47,053 bases of DNA. Origin: Eubacterium sp. (GTDB lineage: Bacteria > Bacillota > Clostridia > Lachnospirales > Lachnospiraceae). Of this stretch, positions 45,423 through 47,053 are shown one piece after another (positions within the stretch are counted from its first letter, which is position 1; each line of letters opens with the position of its first letter). The DNA lies in contig JAFRNE010000022.1 of the NCBI GenBank assembly GCA_017430325.1, positions 1 to 47,053 on the forward strand, in the 5' to 3' direction. The notes under the pieces are model-generated. The model was given only the letters and a program-made list of their open reading frames with translations, searched no databases and was not told where the DNA came from. A program made the position numbers and the translations under genes.

Positions 45423-45994
45423 ATGCCAAAAGAAAACTCAAAAGTAAAAGACAGCGTATTTGTCGATCTGTTTCAGACCTATGAAAAGCTGCCGAGTATG
45501 ACCGCAGTCTGGTGTGATGGCTGATGAACCTTTCCGATGATTGGAACGGCGAGATTAAACCTCTCCATCTCGATGACACCTTTTACAAGTCTTTCATTAA
45601 TGATGTTTCATTTCTGACTGACGATGTGCTTTTAGTTCTTATGGAACACCAGAGCATAGTGAATCCGAACATGCCATTCAGGGCTCTGCTCTACGTATTG
45701 CGGCTCCCGGAAATGTTCGTCGACATAAAAGCAAGATACAAGAAGAGTCTTGCAAAGATCCCCAAGCCTGTACTATGGGAATACAGCCAGCTTGTGCAAA
45801 CGGTCAGAGAAAAACGCGAGAGTAAAAATCCTGATTATCTAAAGGATGCAATTAATGAATGTATTAAATCCGGTATACTTACGGATTATCTTACATCCAG
45901 AAGATCGGAGGTGTGTAATATGCTGATAGCCGAATATGATTATGATACAGATATTGCCGTACAGATATTTGAAAAAGCGGCGTCTAAGAATTAG
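45423..45994 (+). pseudogene. Rpn-family PD-(D/E)XK nuclease / putative transposase, degraded
   Basis: The start MPKENSKVKDSVFVDLF is the common N-terminus of the Rpn (PDDEXK_2) family, but the frame stops at 45522-45524 after 33 codons. A second frame (45524-45994) continues with the family core NDVSFLTDD, LVLMEHQSIVNPNMPFRALL and ARYKKSLAKIPKP. It then jumps to the C-terminal WEYSQLV, DAINECIKSGILTDYL and MLIAEYDYDTDIAVQ. The segment that normally lies between IPKP and EYSQ (YNG motif onward) is missing. So the gene has lost DNA both near the N-terminus and in the middle, and should be inactive. Promoter, repeats and folded leader upstream survive. Confidence 0.8.
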
Positions 45995-46017
45995 CTGATA
46001 AACAAGTATTGATCTAT

Positions 46018-46057
46018 TAAAAAGGAAGCAGCCTCGTTGCAGGTTGCTTCCTTTTTA
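46018..46057. terminator. Bidirectional terminator
   Basis: AAAAAGGAAGCA-G-CC pairs with GG-TTGCTTCCTTTTT around TCGTTGCA. A and T runs on both sides serve the convergent pseudogene and GGDEF/EAL remnant, whose stop codon lies in the T run. Confidence 0.85.
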
Positions 46058-46606
46058 TTTCCTCGCCTTTGCGATGGAGATAAGCTTTACAAAGTCGTTT
46101 TTAGGGATTGGTCTGGAGAAATAATACCCCTGCAGGTAGTCGACCTTCAGCTTCTCGAGGAGTCGTACCTGATCGATGGTTTCGACGCTTTCCACGAGTC
46201 TGCTGATGTTATCGTAATTATGTATGTGGATCATAATAAGGCTGAGCTTTCTGTTATGGGTCAGACAGCCGCCAAGATCGAGGTTCATTGCGGCACGGTT
46301 GTAGAACCTCGTACCCGAATACAGCCGCTCATCCTCATTCTCTACAGACATCATAACGCCTGAAAGTCCGAGAGCCTCAGACAGAACCTCAACCCTGACA
46401 GTATTTGGCGAATCTGCCGCCAGAGAAGGATCATCGGCATAAATACTTGAAACGATCTCAGTCGAAGCATTTATGGCGAGAATAAGATACATTGCTATAA
46501 AAATCCTGTTGTGAGACTTATCTGTACGCCCATGAATATATGTATAGACGAGATTGACTACGCATATAAGAAATGCGGACAGAGCCACTCCAAAAACAAT
46601 AGTCAA
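46055..46606 (-). pseudogene. GGDEF/EAL-protein remnant fused by internal deletion
   Basis: An open frame of 183 residues beginning at TTG 46606 with only AGAGAG upstream. Residues 1-55 hold two TM segments of a sensory N-terminus. Then comes a stretch like the start of a GGDEF domain (DERLYSGTRFYNRAAMNLDL, KLSLIMIHIHNYDNI), and directly after it the end of an EAL domain (ESVETIDQVRLLEKLKVDYL, then QGYYFSRPIP). The GGDEF active site and the EAL catalytic residues are gone, so it can neither make nor break c-di-GMP. The reading frame is kept across the junction, so a short protein may still be made. Confidence 0.75.
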
Positions 46607-46703
46607 ACATATGATCTCTCTCTAAAAATACAGTTGCTAATATAATTCCATGAAAAGCCAAAAGAAGTATTCATTATACAAAACCAAACGAGGTTCGATC
46701 AAT

Positions 46704-47053
46704 TCACAACCTTACCACCCTTGATCTTGTAGGTTTTATTGTTGTATTTAACGGTTCCGCTGTAGCCGAACTGAACCTTGCCGCCCTTGCAGTACCACTG
46801 ACCGTTTGAGTTCTTGGCTATACCTGTAAAGTTGAAATCAACCTTACCATTCTTGATAGCCCACCAGCCATTGCTGTTCTTCTCAACGGAATCAACGAAC
46901 TGAACCTTGCCGCCGCTGACATACCACCAGCCAGACTGACCGTTAACAGTACCCTTAATAACGTCCTTCTTGTTGAAATCAACCTTGCCGCCCTTGCAGT
47001 ACCACCAGCCGTTACTGTTCTTTGCAAATCCGGTATATCCAAAGTTAACTTTA
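46704..47053 (-). CDS. Cell-wall-binding-repeat protein, C-terminal part (runs off the window)
   Basis: The last 116 codons of a larger secreted protein. They contain about five repeats of roughly 22 residues built on [19 protein letters not shown] units, with Trp/Tyr, Gly and Lys at fixed places, followed by a cap ending KIKGGKVVN. Such Trp/Gly-rich C-terminal repeats resemble choline-/glucan-binding repeats that attach surface proteins or enzymes to the wall. The catalytic or adhesive part lies beyond position 47053. The cap is nearly the same as the relic at 4879-4923. Confidence 0.8.

Noticed and set aside
46691..46710. tRNA T-loop-like GGTTCGATC
   Set aside because: No acceptor stem, anticodon arm or D-loop can be built around it. 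No tRNA genes were found in the window.

Overview
The window looks like a chromosomal segment of a Gram-positive anaerobe of the family Lachnospiraceae (Clostridia). The grounds are an ftsEX/M23 peptidase cluster, gdpP-rplI-dnaB, a DUF5717/DUF5716-type gene pair, strong AGGAGG ribosome binding sites, frequent TTG and GTG starts, and AT-rich spacers. The genus cannot be fixed from the sequence. Almost all genes lie on the minus strand, so most operons read right to left. I saw no rRNA, tRNA, CRISPR array, intact integrase or intact transposase.

Region 1-6826 is accessory DNA downstream of guaA. It holds an orphan RES-domain (NAD-degrading toxin family) protein, a ParE/RelE-RelB toxin-antitoxin pair, an AlbA_2 (Schlafen-like) regulator and an ECF sigma/anti-sigma pair. 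Three copies of a structured repeat (806-1027, 3088-3230, 6604-6826) punctuate it. Each copy carries one or two 50-bp hairpin units plus a long palindrome. The hairpin sequences differ between copies while their base pairing is mostly kept. The end of the third copy supplies the last codons and stop of guaA, so guaA appears to be the anchor of a repeat-delimited island.

Region 6814-16944 is housekeeping: guaA, an S41 protease, an M23 murein hydrolase/activator, ftsX, ftsE, a CdaR/PucR-type regulator, a multi-sugar ABC ATPase, a LytR_C membrane protein and an SDR reductase. A divergent gene at 17099-18316 encodes a Card1/Can2-like (DUF1887) protein with a CARF-like half and a PD-(D/E)XK nuclease half, with no CRISPR nearby. 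Region 18473-31535 reads DUF5717, DUF5716 (Hsp70/actin-like fold), a TPR-like protein, valS, gdpP, rplI, dnaB. A strong promoter drives it, and a multi-branched 156-nt folded element sits between the first two genes.

Region 31743-40639 holds a class I/II aminotransferase and then a signalling/export locus: a NarL-type histidine kinase and response regulator, a membrane protein with two-TM, Rossmann-like and ryanodine-receptor (RyR) domains, a lipoprotein, and a split MacB/FtsX-type ABC exporter with clustered operator-like half-sites. A separate lipoprotein gene is divergent from the kinase. Region 40795-44842 has an AlgI-like MBOAT and AlgX/AlgJ-like pair, likely for polysaccharide O-acetylation, and mnmA. 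The right end (45-47 kb) is decaying: an Rpn/PD-(D/E)XK transposase pseudogene with a folded leader, a GGDEF/EAL remnant fused by internal deletion, and the C-terminus of a cell-wall-binding-repeat protein that runs off the window. A relic of a similar C-terminal cap lies at 4879-4923.
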